This document shows positions 16,555 through 25,787 of a stretch of 64,000 nucleotides of DNA, piece after piece. Position 1 is the first letter of the stretch, and every line of letters begins with the position of its first letter. The translations under genes were made by a program, and so were the position numbers. The notes under the pieces are model-generated. The model was not told the origin of the DNA. It ran no database searches and was given only the letters and a program-made list of their open reading frames with translations. Source of the DNA: JACCXM01 sp046328335 (lineage in GTDB: Bacteria > Chloroflexota > Chloroflexia > Thermomicrobiales > UBA6265); the NCBI GenBank assembly GCA_046328335.1, contig JAXLWU010000006.1:156453-220452 (forward strand). The letters are read 5' to 3'.

Positions 16555-17618
16555 GCCAACACCATCGCTTCCAACGCCAATCGCGGTCGGACATTCGCTT
16601 CCAGGTCGGTCAGACAGCGCATCGTTGCCTCGATCGCCTGACCGAACGCCAGCGGAGTGCCCTTCATCTCCACCAGAGGCCCAGAAAGTTCGCTCACGTC
16701 GAAACGACAATCCTTACCGGCAGCGGAAAGCATTGCCTGCCGAAATGCGGCCGCCACGGTGCCGAGCATGCCAAACACCATCGAAGGCCGCTTGCCAAAC
16801 TGTTCGCCGAGGCGGAATGCCGTCACCAGGCGATCGTAAGGAGACGCGCTGATCCAGGTTATCGCATCGCGCCACTCGTCCCGCCGCGCTTGCAGCATGG
16901 CTGGGTCCGCGGCAGCAGCGAGCGCCCAACCCGGACGGCCCATGGACAGTGCCGCGATCTCGTTTGCAATGGGCGGAGAAATCCCGCGTCTCGTCAATAC
17001 GGTGGCAATCGCGTGCTGCGGCAGCAGTCGGACGGCGATCTCCTGGCAGCGCGAGCGCACGGTCGGCAGGAGGGATTCGATCTCATCCGAAACGAGAATC
17101 AGCGTCACCGATTGCGGCGGCTCCTCCAGAATCTTGAGCATTGCTTGCTGCGCAGGCTCCTGCATCGTCTCCGCGTCATCGATGATGAACACCCTACGAT
17201 CGCCGGCCACCGGCAGCAACGTCGCCTCGCTCCGGAGACGGCGAATCGAGTCGATATTCAGCGTCGTGGCCCGGCTCGGTTTTTCCGCGAGTACCGCCTG
17301 TGACGCAATGTCCATGACGACAACGTCGGGATGACCGCCGCGCATCAGGGTCAGGCACGAGCGGCACTGCCCGCAAGGCAGTGACGGATCGCCGGGGTCG
17401 GGCCGAAGGCAGCACAGCGCCTGCGCGAACGCGCGCGCGATGGCCGCTTTTCCGATGCCCTTTGGTCCGGAAACAAGATAGGCATGGCTCGGTTTGGTCC
17501 GCACCGCTTCCCGCAACCTTGCCACGGGAACCGGATCGGTCCACTCTGGCCAGCCAGTCGTTACCTCGCGGAGCGAGGTTGGAGGCGCTGGCCGACGCGC
17601 TGCATCGGCGCGAGCCAT
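16530..17618 (-). CDS. holB: DNA polymerase III subunit delta-prime
   Basis: 362 residues from ATG at 17618. It is an AAA+ clamp-loader subunit with SHAYLVSGPKGIGKAA, where the Walker A Ser/Thr is Ala. That is consistent with delta-prime, which does not hydrolyse ATP. The zinc module CCLRPDPGDPSLPCGQCRSC follows, then VFIIDDAETMQEPAQQAMLKILEEPP and the arginine-finger region LPTVRSRCQ. The motif SRC is kept. The start lies 2 nt from the end of the NERD-like gene, and its stop lies inside ricT, so the three genes are likely one transcript. tmk, a frequent neighbour, is not here. Confidence 0.92.
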   Translation of the reverse strand: MARADAARRPAPPTSLREVTTGWPEWTDPVPVARLREAVRTKPSHAYLVSGPKGIGKAAIARAFAQALCCLRPDPGDPSLPCGQCRSCLTLMRGGHPDVVVMDIASQAVLAEKPSRATTLNIDSIRRLRSEATLLPVAGDRRVFIIDDAETMQEPAQQAMLKILEEPPQSVTLILVSDEIESLLPTVRSRCQEIAVRLLPQHAIATVLTRRGISPPIANEIAALSMGRPGWALAAAADPAMLQARRDEWRDAITWISASPYDRLVTAFRLGEQFGKRPSMVFGMLGTVAAAFRQAMLSAAGKDCRFDVSELSGPLVEMKGTPLAFGQAIEATMRCLTDLEANVRPRLALEAMVLAWPNPGSA

Positions 17619-17619
17619 G

Positions 17620-18375
17620 TCAAGCTGCCCGGCGCTTGACGGGACGCCGGGTCGGGACCGCCTGCGGAGCCTCGAACTCCCCGTCTCTGGTGAGCAGCGC
17701 CACGATCTGCTGCCGTTCGGAGGGCTGCAGACTCGCATCTGCCGGCAACGAGGAGATGTACGGCTTGAGTCCCTCGGCGTTCGTCACAGGAAAATCAGGT
17801 TCCTGAACATCGAGTTCCACCCGCGGGTTGAGGAATGCGACGACGGCATCGACTTCCGCCTGCAATTGCTGCACTGCCAGCAGCGCGTTGACCGCGGCCA
17901 CATCCGCGGCGGCGTCACCCGTCGGGTTTCCGAGAAACGGCCCGCCGAGACCGATGAAGCGGCCGATCCCCTGTTTGGCCTTACGCCAGCGGTCGCCATG
18001 GAAGACGACCCCGCCCGCGAGGTCCCTGGCCGTGATCGTCAGAACACCGCCGGGATAGACGAGTTGGTGCTCGACGACCCGCTTGCCGAGCTTCGCGTAA
18101 TGGATCAGCGAATATCGCTCGCCAAGATCCTTGAGGAGAGTGTCGAGGATGACGTCGTTCCGCTGGGCTCGATTCCACTTTCCTACTTGTTGCATTCCGA
18201 GATGGAATACCACCATCCCCGCCAGCAACGGAACGTAGGCGAGAATCACGCCGCTCGGTCCTGCCTTCCAGGCAAACCACCATGCGGCGCCGAGCAACGC
18301 GATACCGGAGACCGCCGTCAGCGTCGACAGGCGCTTCCGCTTCCGGACATATTCGAGATCACGATAGACCTTCAT
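17620..18375 (-). CDS. Two-helix membrane protein with degenerate NERD-like domain
   Basis: 251 residues from ATG at 18375 (TGGAG upstream); a GTG 18 codons earlier is possible. A basic coiled region (RDLEYVRKRKRLST) precedes two membrane helices at about residues 20-65. The soluble part reads ERYSLIHYAKLGKRVVEHQLVYPGGVLTITARDLAGGVVFHGDRW, which resembles the NERD nuclease-related domain (strand, DH, GV, E-x-K). The E-x-K catalytic pair appears replaced by TARD, so catalysis is doubtful. The C-terminus has FLNPRVELDV and ends in a basic tail. It sits directly upstream of holB. Confidence 0.65.
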   Translation of the reverse strand: MKVYRDLEYVRKRKRLSTLTAVSGIALLGAAWWFAWKAGPSGVILAYVPLLAGMVVFHLGMQQVGKWNRAQRNDVILDTLLKDLGERYSLIHYAKLGKRVVEHQLVYPGGVLTITARDLAGGVVFHGDRWRKAKQGIGRFIGLGGPFLGNPTGDAAADVAAVNALLAVQQLQAEVDAVVAFLNPRVELDVQEPDFPVTNAEGLKPYISSLPADASLQPSERQQIVALLTRDGEFEAPQAVPTRRPVKRRAA

Positions 18376-18488
18376 ACGCTCCAGCACCGGCGGCGCTTGG
18401 ATGGTCCGCCGCGGCCCGTGCCGCTGCACATGAACCTGTAATTTCCAGAGCCCGTCGCGGAGTGTAGCATAGTGAAAATGATGAATCG

Positions 18489-19307
18489 TTATGTCAATTT
18501 TGGAAGAATGAGTGCCAATTCGGCCCAGGTCCGCAAGGCGGAAGTCATCAGCATGATCAGCAACACCAGACAGAGACTGGCAGTTGCGACAAGGGCAAAG
18601 TCCCTGTTCGCGCAACCTTTCCGGTCAGCGGGAAAGAGCATGCCCAGCAACGCGGCGGTGAACTGCCAGAAAACGGTGACGACCGCGAGCAGCAGCCCGA
18701 TCGCGTACGGACCATAGAAAATGCCAAGTCCTGACAGAGCGGGACCTGCCACGGCGATTGACAGGACCATCAGCCACGCCAGTTCCGCTGTTCGCGTCAC
18801 GACGGCCCCTGGCTGGCGGCCGACCGCGGTCGCCAGCAAGTGGCTGCCGCCCACACCCAGCGCGATGCCGGCGAGCAACCCTGTTCCCAAACGGACTCCG
18901 TTCGTCGCGGGATACAGCTGCGCGATGTGGAGATCACCAAGGAGCGCGTTCATGCCATCCATTGCCATGATCGCCACGAACAGGGCGAGAACCAGGAGCA
19001 CGCGCCGGGGCGGGACTCGCCCCGCGCGTCCCCTCCCTTGCGCCAGAATCCAGAGAGAGGTGGTGAGCGCGCCGAGATAGACTCCGGTCATGCGCGCATC
19101 GAGCGGCAGCGGGCTGGTTCCCAGGACGAGGCTATGACTTGCCCGTTGGGCGCATACGCCGTGCAGCAACAGCGTCGCTTTTGCGGCAATATCCCCTGGG
19201 GCAATCAGCACCGCCACCGAGAACATCACCACGATTGCGACCAACGGCAGATATGGTCGCAATGAAACCCGATTCGTGTCCGGAGTACGGTGGATCAACT
19301 GGGCCAT
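18489..19307 (-). CDS. DUF2085 family membrane protein
   Basis: 272 residues with about seven hydrophobic segments. The DUF2085 signature LLLHGVCAQRASHSLVLGTSPLPLDARMTGVYLG is clear, with the conserved Cys and His residues (HGVCAQRxSHS) that may bind metal or a redox partner. Function in the family is unknown. The open frame continues far upstream, but that extension has no family-like sequence. ATG at 19307 (MAQLIHRTP) or 19325 is the probable start; neither has a strong ribosome site. It is divergent from the PAP2 gene, with about 85 bp between. Confidence 0.8.
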   Translation of the reverse strand: MAQLIHRTPDTNRVSLRPYLPLVAIVVMFSVAVLIAPGDIAAKATLLLHGVCAQRASHSLVLGTSPLPLDARMTGVYLGALTTSLWILAQGRGRAGRVPPRRVLLVLALFVAIMAMDGMNALLGDLHIAQLYPATNGVRLGTGLLAGIALGVGGSHLLATAVGRQPGAVVTRTAELAWLMVLSIAVAGPALSGLGIFYGPYAIGLLLAVVTVFWQFTAALLGMLFPADRKGCANRDFALVATASLCLVLLIMLMTSALRTWAELALILPKLT

Positions 19308-19392
19308 CGCTCGAATTGTAAGCATTCGGCCAACCGCACACGATTCACGGCATTGCAAGACCTGGACGTAATTTCGAAGCAGCGGAGTCAAG

Positions 19393-20166
19393 ATGCCAGC
19401 GAGTGAAGCCAATCGAAACCCCATTCGGGGATTGCCACGGCTCGCCACCGAAACGATCACTGGCCGGCTGACCGTGCGCGAGGTTTTCCCGCCACGCCAG
19501 GCGCTGGCGCGCGGGCGCGGGGCGATGCTGCTCGTTTCCATTGCGCTGGTGGCGTTTGCCACGATCCTGGTGCTGGTTCGGCGCAATCGCAGCGCCTTGT
19601 TCGATTTGCGCGTCACCCGGGCCATCCAGGGCATTCGGGTGCCCGGGTTCGATCGGCTGATGCGCATCGTCTCCTGGCCTGGGTTTCCCCCGCAGTCCCG
19701 CGTCATCCCTCCACTACTTTCCCTTTTGTGGCTCGCCCTGGGCTTTCCCCTCGAAGCAGTGTTCCAGTTGATGGCATGGGGAGCGGGTGGAATCTCCACC
19801 ATTGTCAAACGCATCATGCGCCGCCCTCGCCCCACTAACCCGCATGTGAATGTTCATCCGGCGCGAATCGGTGGGTCATCGTTTCCCAGCGGCCATGTCC
19901 TCATTTACACCGGCGTCTACGGCTTTCTCGCCTTCCTTGTCGCGACGCTCGTTCGCGCCGATCGTATTCGGCGCTCGATTGTCGCGGCGCTGGTGGCGCT
20001 TGTCGCCCTGGTAGGACCGAGCCGCATCTACCTCGGTCATCATTGGTTCACTGATGTCATCGCGTCATACCTTTTGGGAGCAAGTTATCTCCTCGCCCTC
20101 AGCGCGTTGTACCGCCGGGTCAAGACCGCTTGGCTGAATAGACGTCGCGGTCTCGCGATTCGGTAG
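19393..20166 (+). CDS. PAP2 superfamily membrane phosphatase
   Basis: 257 residues with about five to six membrane helices. All three catalytic motifs of the lipid-phosphatase superfamily are present: KRIMRRPRP (K-x6-RP), SFPSGH, and SRIYLGHHWFTDV (SR-x5-H-x3-D). The likely substrate is undecaprenyl diphosphate or phosphatidic acid, with the active site facing outward. The N-terminal 45 residues are basic and not conserved, so the true start may be the internal ATG before LLVSIALVAF. It is followed by the ileS leader. Confidence 0.9.
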   Translation: MPASEANRNPIRGLPRLATETITGRLTVREVFPPRQALARGRGAMLLVSIALVAFATILVLVRRNRSALFDLRVTRAIQGIRVPGFDRLMRIVSWPGFPPQSRVIPPLLSLLWLALGFPLEAVFQLMAWGAGGISTIVKRIMRRPRPTNPHVNVHPARIGGSSFPSGHVLIYTGVYGFLAFLVATLVRADRIRRSIVAALVALVALVGPSRIYLGHHWFTDVIASYLLGASYLLALSALYRRVKTAWLNRRRGLAIR

Positions 20167-20206
20167 CGGCGTTGCTGAGGTCGATTGCGGGAGAAGTAAG
20201 AATCGG

Positions 20207-20236
20207 TTCGACTGATGCCGGCTGATCGCCTAAAAT
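20207..20236 (+). promoter_or_regulatory. Candidate promoter of the ileS leader
   Basis: TTCGAC (20207-20212), an 18-bp spacer and TAAAAT (20231-20236). It lies immediately before the structured leader and would start transcription near 20243. The -35 match is moderate. Confidence 0.4.
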
Positions 20237-20242
20237 CAGCGC

Positions 20243-20518
20243 CAATGCAACGACAGGGACCATGCGTGCGCGGCGCACCTACAGCAAGTCCGGGATGATG
20301 GAAGCCAGACGGAATGCCCGCGTCATGATATCGCCCTCGAGCTGGCGCCCAAACGGAGATTCGTCCTGGTAGGCGTGCCCGGGTCCGCCCGTTAGCGCGG
20401 ATGTTGCGGCGGAGCCGTCAGGTTGTTCCGTCGCGTCGAGCGGGTCGCCCTGGGCGACCAACTGAGGTGGTACCGCGGGTCTGCCCGTCCTCGGAAACGA
20501 GGCCGGGTCCTTTTGTTT
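20243..20518 (+). promoter_or_regulatory. T-box riboswitch upstream of ileS
   Basis: The 14-nt T-box core GAGGTGGTACCGCGG is at 20464-20478, with the TGGT bulge that pairs with an uncharged tRNA end. A Stem I-like region holds the GATGATGGAAGCC element (about 20294-20306), and an ATC isoleucine codon (20330-20332; overlapping ATA 20328-20330) lies in the expected specifier region. A terminator hairpin follows the T-box. Uncharged tRNA-Ile would stabilise the antiterminator and raise ileS expression. The leader explains the 390 bp with no gene between the PAP2 and ileS genes. Confidence 0.82.
20484..20518 (+). terminator. T-box-controlled terminator before ileS
   Basis: CCCG-T-CCTCG, loop GAAA, CGAGG-C-CGGG (20484-20507), followed by TCCTTTTGTTT. 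It competes with the antiterminator formed by the T-box sequence just upstream. Confidence 0.75.
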
Positions 20519-20555
20519 AACTGGCAGTACGACTCATCAGGGAGCGCACGCATCC

Positions 20556-23500
20556 ATGTCTCAAACGATCACCGGGATCAGTGAGGTCACCAACCGGCCG
20601 GATTTTCCCGCGCTCGAGCGTGAACTCCTCGCGTGGTGGGAACGCGACGGCATCGTCGAGAAGTATCTCCACCGCAATGACGCTTCAACGGACCGCTACT
20701 CCTTCCTCGATGGACCGATCACCGCCAACAACCCGATGGGCGTCCACCATGCCTGGGGCCGCACCTACAAGGATCTGTTTCAGCGCTACCACACCATGCT
20801 CGGCAAGCGGCAGCGCTACCAGAATGGATTCGACTGCCAGGGTCTATGGGTCGAAGTCGAGGTCGAAAAGGAACTCGGGCTCAAGAGCAAACGCGATATC
20901 GAGGTCTTCGGGATCGCTGAGTTTGTCGAGCGCTGCAAGCAGCGGGTGCTCAAGTTCGCCGACCGCATCACCGAACAATCGATCCGCCTCGCGTACTGGA
21001 TGGACTGGGATGATTCCTACTTCACCATGTCCGACGAGAACAACTACACCATCTGGCACTTCCTGAAGACGGTCCATGAACGCGGCTGGCTCTACAAGGG
21101 GCACGATGTGATGCCCTGGTGCCCGCGTTGCGGCACCGGCCTTTCCGAGCACGAAATCGTCACCGAGGGCTACCAGGAACGCACCCACTTTTCGGTCTTC
21201 GTCACCTTTCCCCTGGTGGACGAGCCGAACGCCAGCCTGCTGGTCTGGACTACCACCCCCTGGACGCTCGCGGCGAACGTCGCCGCGGCCGTGCATTCTG
21301 AACTCACCTACCTGCGGGTCGAGCAGGACGGCCAGATCCTCTACGTCGCCCGCGAAGCGGCGCGAACGGCGCTGCGCGGCGACTACACGGAATTGGACGC
21401 GGTGCTTGGCGCCGAACTCATCGGCCGCCAATACCGGGGTCCGTTCGATGAACTTCCGGCCCAGGAAGGGGTCGTCCACCGCATCATCGGATGGACCGAC
21501 GTCGGCGCGGCCGAAGGCACCGGTATCGTGCACATCGCCCCGGGCGCCGGAAAGGAAGACTTCGCCCTGTCCAAGGAGAACAATCTCCCGGTCATCGCCC
21601 CGATCGACGAGTTCGGGGTGTATGTGGAGGGCTTCGATTTCCTCAGCGGCCGTTACGTTCACGAGGTTGCCGTCCCGATCGCGGAAAACCTCGACGCGAA
21701 GGGACGTCTCTACCGGGGTGAAAACTATCGTCACCGTTACCCGGTCTGTTGGCGCTGCAATACCGATCTCGTCTTCCGGCTGGTCGATGAGTGGTTCATC
21801 GCCATGGACGATCTGCGTCAGCCAATGATGGACGTGACTCGGCAGGTCGAATGGCACCCCTCATTCGGACTCGACCGCGAACTCGACTGGCTCGAGCACA
21901 TGGACGACTGGATGATCTCGAAGAAGCGCTACTGGGGACTGGCGCTGCCGATCTTCGAATGTGAGTCTTGCGGCGCCATCGAAGTCATCGGTGGCGAAAC
22001 GGAATTGCGCGAACGCGCCGTCGAGGGTTGGGACGAATTCGCCGGTCATACCCCCCACCGCCCTTGGGTGGATGCCATTCGCATCGCCTGCTCCACGTGT
22101 GGCGCGCTGGTGTCCCGGATCAAGGACGTCGGCAACCCGTGGCTCGATGCCGGCATCGTCGCTCTGTCGACGCTTCACTATCGGACCGACCGCGAATACT
22201 GGGCCGACTGGTATCCCGCTGATCTCATCTCGGAGAGTTTCCCCGGCCAGTTCCGCAACTGGTTCTACTCGTTGATCGCCCAGAGCACCGCCTTGATCGG
22301 CGAACCGGCCTTTCGCACGGTCTTCTCCTACGCCCTGATGCGCGACGAAAAAGGCGAGGAGATGCACAAGAGCAAGGGCAACGCCATTTGGTTCGATGAC
22401 GCGGCCGAAGTGATCGGCGTCGACGTCATGCGCTGGCTCTATGCCCGGGCCAACCCCGACGCGAATCTCAACTTTGGCTACCACGTCACCGACGAAGTCC
22501 GGCGCCGCTTCATCCTCCCCCTCTGGAATTCATACGCCTTTTTCGCGACCTACGCCGCGCTCGACCGCTTCGACCCAACTGCACCAGAGAACCAGATTCC
22601 GCTCGAACAGCGGACCGTGCTCGATCGCTGGATCATCTCCGAGTTGCACCGGACCGTGGCCGAAGTCCGCGCCGCACTCGATCGCTACTCTCCGGAACGG
22701 GCGGCGCGCGCCCTCGAGCGCTTCACCATCGATGAGTTGTCCAACTGGTACATCCGCCGCAATCGGCGTCGGTTCTGGAAAAGCGGAAATGACAGCGACA
22801 AGGCGGCCGCATATCAGACCCTGTACGAGTGCTTGACGACGCTCGCGGGAATCCTGGCGCCATTCACCCCGTTCATTGCCGAAGCGATCTATCAGAATCT
22901 CGTGCGCTCCGTCGATCCCGCTGCTGCGGAGTCGGTGCACCTGACCGATTACCCGATCTCGCATCTGGCGCGGATCGATGAATCGCTGTCGCGGGACATG
23001 GCAGCGGTTCTCGATGTGGTCGGCGCCGGGCATGCCGCGCGGCAGGAAGCGGCGATCAAGGTGCGGCAGCCGCTGCCGGCACTACTCGTTCACACGCGGG
23101 AACCTTCGACGTTCGAAGCAGTGATGCGGCTGCAGGAGCAGGTGCTGGACGAACTCAATGTCAAGGAACTGCGGCCGCTGGTCGACCCCTCGCGGTATGT
23201 GAGTTACGTGATCCGGCCCAACTTGCGCGCGCTCGGGCCACGTCTCGGAAAGCAGGTGAACGCGGTTCGCGAGGCACTTGCCGCCTTGGATCCCGCCACC
23301 GTGGCGGCGAGTGTGGCGAGCGGCGCAGCGGTTGACGTGCCGACCGCCAACGGTGGTGTCCGGCTCGAGCCGGCGGACATCCTCGTCGACACGCAGCGCT
23401 TGCCCGGTTTCGCCGCGGCCCAAGGCGACGGGCTGACAGTCGTTCTCGACACGTCGTTGACGCCGGAACTCATCCGCGAGGGTATCTCCCGCGATTTCGT

Positions 23501-23798
23501 GCGCGGGATCCAGGACGCGCGGAAGCGTGCGGGCTACCGGATCGAGGACAAAATCGAGATCGCGTACCTTGCCGATCCGGAGGCGGCAGCGGCAATCGAA
23601 TCGCATCGCCGCTACGTCATGACGGAAACGCTCGCCGTCGTTCTGAGGGGAGAGACGGCTACTGGTGCATCGGATGCCATTGAACCGGAATCGGTGGAGG
23701 GACCGGGCGGGCTGATGGCCAGCGATGGTTGGTATCTCGACCAGATCGAAGCGGGAGACCATCAGATCCGGATTGCGCTGCGCACCAAATCTGCATGA
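20556..23798 (+). CDS. ileS: Isoleucyl-tRNA synthetase, eukaryote/archaeal-type (type 2)
   Basis: 1080 residues. A class I synthetase with a HIGH-type motif GVHHAWG, the editing domain CP1 at about 200-400 (TTTPWTLAANVAAAVH), zinc-like pairs CWRC and CESCG, an ALMRDEKGEEMHKSKGN KMSKS loop, an anticodon-binding region, and a C-terminal domain like that of eukaryotic enzymes. Length and motif set fit the IleRS2 group, which is known for weak sensitivity to mupirocin. That resistance is a family trait and not shown here. Controlled by the T-box leader directly upstream. Confidence 0.97.
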   Translation: MSQTITGISEVTNRPDFPALERELLAWWERDGIVEKYLHRNDASTDRYSFLDGPITANNPMGVHHAWGRTYKDLFQRYHTMLGKRQRYQNGFDCQGLWVEVEVEKELGLKSKRDIEVFGIAEFVERCKQRVLKFADRITEQSIRLAYWMDWDDSYFTMSDENNYTIWHFLKTVHERGWLYKGHDVMPWCPRCGTGLSEHEIVTEGYQERTHFSVFVTFPLVDEPNASLLVWTTTPWTLAANVAAAVHSELTYLRVEQDGQILYVAREAARTALRGDYTELDAVLGAELIGRQYRGPFDELPAQEGVVHRIIGWTDVGAAEGTGIVHIAPGAGKEDFALSKENNLPVIAPIDEFGVYVEGFDFLSGRYVHEVAVPIAENLDAKGRLYRGENYRHRYPVCWRCNTDLVFRLVDEWFIAMDDLRQPMMDVTRQVEWHPSFGLDRELDWLEHMDDWMISKKRYWGLALPIFECESCGAIEVIGGETELRERAVEGWDEFAGHTPHRPWVDAIRIACSTCGALVSRIKDVGNPWLDAGIVALSTLHYRTDREYWADWYPADLISESFPGQFRNWFYSLIAQSTALIGEPAFRTVFSYALMRDEKGEEMHKSKGNAIWFDDAAEVIGVDVMRWLYARANPDANLNFGYHVTDEVRRRFILPLWNSYAFFATYAALDRFDPTAPENQIPLEQRTVLDRWIISELHRTVAEVRAALDRYSPERAARALERFTIDELSNWYIRRNRRRFWKSGNDSDKAAAYQTLYECLTTLAGILAPFTPFIAEAIYQNLVRSVDPAAAESVHLTDYPISHLARIDESLSRDMAAVLDVVGAGHAARQEAAIKVRQPLPALLVHTREPSTFEAVMRLQEQVLDELNVKELRPLVDPSRYVSYVIRPNLRALGPRLGKQVNAVREALAALDPATVAASVASGAAVDVPTANGGVRLEPADILVDTQRLPGFAAAQGDGLTVVLDTSLTPELIREGISRDFVRGIQDARKRAGYRIEDKIEIAYLADPEAAAAIESHRRYVMTETLAVVLRGETATGASDAIEPESVEGPGGLMASDGWYLDQIEAGDHQIRIALRTKSA

Positions 23799-24014
23799 AC
23801 GAGATGTGCCTTCGATCTAGCGGCAAGGTGCAAGTGCCGCGGGAACAGCATGTTATCCTAGACCGCGTTGACCCGAACCGAATAGGAACCGTGCATGCGA
23901 ACGAGGGTGAAGTGCCTTCATTCGCCCGAATGTGAATGGCGCGGTAACGCTCGGGCATCGGGCCGCAGGGGCGGCGGCCACTGGCGGTCACCGCGCTCTC
24001 GCTGAGGAGGAACG

Positions 24015-25715
24015 ATGGACGACGCGAAGTTCTCGCAGTATCTCTCCCGGTTCCAAAATGGCCGTCTCGATCGCCGCCGCTTGATCGGCGGCGCGGCCGC
24101 CGCCGTTGCCGCGTCAGCCCTCGCTGGCCCAGCTCGCGGCGTCATGGCCGGGCCACGGGCTCTCCCCTCGCGCCAGATCGACGCCAAGACGATCGTGATC
24201 GCCGATGATTTGCGGCCCGGCGCCCAGTGGATCACCCTCGACCCGGCCTGGATCTATGAGATCAACGCCGGCCTGGCGTTCGTTCTCAACTACGAGTCAC
24301 TTTACGATCTCCCCGATTCCACCAAGCCAGCCGAGTTCACGCCGCTGCTCGCCGCCGATTTTCCGCAGGTCTCTGAAGACGGCCTGGAGGTCACGATTCC
24401 GCTGCGGACTGACATCAAGTTCCACAGCGGCAACGCCATGACCGCGGACGATGTCATCTTCAGCTGGAACCGCCTCAAGAACATCAAATATCAGCCTTCG
24501 TTCCTCGCCACTGACTACTGGACGTCGGTCGATGCGGTGGACGATCACACCATCAAGTTGACCCTGCCGTCGCCAAATGCTGCACTGGTTTCGATCCTCA
24601 GTGCGCAACCGCTGGCAGTCACCGACAGCAAGTTGCTCAAGGAGAATGGCGGCACCGACGCGGAGGACGCCGACAAGACAGACACGGCCAAGGACTGGGT
24701 CAACAAGGGCAACTCGGCCGGTACAGGGCCGTTCAAACTCACCAAGTGGGATCTCGGCAACGAAGTCGTACTCGAGCGTCACGAAGGCTACTGGGGCGAA
24801 CCATCCAAGTTCGACCGGCTCATTGTCCGCAACATTCCAGATGCGAACTCCCAGTTGCAGGCCGTTCAGACCGGGGAAGCGGACATCGCCTACTCGCTCG
24901 ATCCGGATGTCGCCGCGAGTGTGAAGGAAGATCCGAATCTCCAGTTGATCAGCGGGCCTTCTCTGGCAATCGAATACATCGCCATGCACACGCAGGAAGC
25001 GGTCGGCGGTCCGCTCTCCAACAAGACCCTGCGGCAGGCGCTTGGGTATGCGATCGACTACGACGGCATCATCAACGGTTTGATGGCCGGCGCGGCCATC
25101 CAGCCGGCGACCATTGCCGCGGAACCGCTCCCGGGAACGATCGAGGTTCAGGACAAGAAGTACTACACCGACATTGCCAAGGCGCAGGAACTGTTCGACG
25201 CCGCCGGCGGCGGGCCGCTCGAACTGACCTTCTCCTACGGTGCCGGCGACATCGCCTCCGGCGGACTCGATCTCGAGACGCTGGCGACGAAACTGCAGGC
25301 CGATCTTCAGCAGATCCAGGGATTGACGATCAAGCTCAACCCGATGGATTCAGCCCAGCGGTTGGAAGATTACCGGGCCTCGAAACTGGCATTTACTGTC
25401 GGGCCGTGGACACCGGACTTCCCAGATATTGATGCCTATGCCGGTCCGTTTGGCAGGAGCGGCACCGCCGCGGCAAAACGGGTTGGCTACTCCAATCCGG
25501 ATGTCGACAAGCTGCTCGATGAGGGTCTGGCGGAGCAAGATCCGGACAAGCGCGCCAAGATCTACGCCGAGGTCCTTACCCACATCATCGAGGACGCGCC
25601 GTTCCTGATCCTCTACCAGCCAGTCGATCAGAAGCCGGCTGCGAAGGCTGTGCAAGACGTCCAGACGCACTCCGTCTACCAGCTCTATCTGCGTAACGCG
25701 TACAAGTCGGAGTAG
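24015..25715 (+). CDS. ABC transporter substrate-binding protein, family 5 (oligopeptide/dipeptide type)
   Basis: 566 residues. The N-terminus carries a twin-arginine-type signal (RLDRRRLIGGAAAAVAASALAGPA), so it is probably exported folded. The SBP_bac_5 body has ADDVIFSWNRLKN, GTGPFKLTKWDLGNEVVLERHEGYWG, FDRLIVRNIPDANSQLQAVQTGEADIAY, LRQALGYAIDYDGII and a C-terminal LYQPV. It would bind peptides or a similar solute and deliver it to the two permeases just downstream. GAGGAG lies just before the start. A 14-bp hairpin separates it from the permease genes. Confidence 0.94.
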   Translation: MDDAKFSQYLSRFQNGRLDRRRLIGGAAAAVAASALAGPARGVMAGPRALPSRQIDAKTIVIADDLRPGAQWITLDPAWIYEINAGLAFVLNYESLYDLPDSTKPAEFTPLLAADFPQVSEDGLEVTIPLRTDIKFHSGNAMTADDVIFSWNRLKNIKYQPSFLATDYWTSVDAVDDHTIKLTLPSPNAALVSILSAQPLAVTDSKLLKENGGTDAEDADKTDTAKDWVNKGNSAGTGPFKLTKWDLGNEVVLERHEGYWGEPSKFDRLIVRNIPDANSQLQAVQTGEADIAYSLDPDVAASVKEDPNLQLISGPSLAIEYIAMHTQEAVGGPLSNKTLRQALGYAIDYDGIINGLMAGAAIQPATIAAEPLPGTIEVQDKKYYTDIAKAQELFDAAGGGPLELTFSYGAGDIASGGLDLETLATKLQADLQQIQGLTIKLNPMDSAQRLEDYRASKLAFTVGPWTPDFPDIDAYAGPFGRSGTAAAKRVGYSNPDVDKLLDEGLAEQDPDKRAKIYAEVLTHIIEDAPFLILYQPVDQKPAAKAVQDVQTHSVYQLYLRNAYKSE

Positions 25716-25722
25716 AAACCGA

Positions 25723-25756
25723 CAGGGAGGGTGGGCATTGGCGCCCACCCTCCCTG
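25723..25756 (+). terminator. Intercistronic hairpin between binding protein and permease
   Basis: CAGGGAGGGTGGGC (25723-25736) pairs perfectly over 14 bp with 25743-25756 around a 6-nt loop. A weak T-rich stretch (ATGTCCTTTCTC) follows. Such elements after binding-protein genes cause partial termination or protect the upstream message, giving more binding protein than permease. Confidence 0.68.
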
Positions 25757-25787
25757 ATGTCCTTTCTCAACTGGAGTCAACTCCTCC

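Noticed and set aside
18489..19835. Extended 448-residue version of the DUF2085 protein
   Set aside because: The first 170 residues are Arg/Ser/Thr-rich and antisense to the PAP2 gene; the family domain starts after ATG 19307.
20279..20461. 60-codon minus-strand frame upstream of ileS
   Set aside because: It lies inside the T-box leader and has no ribosome site or family match.
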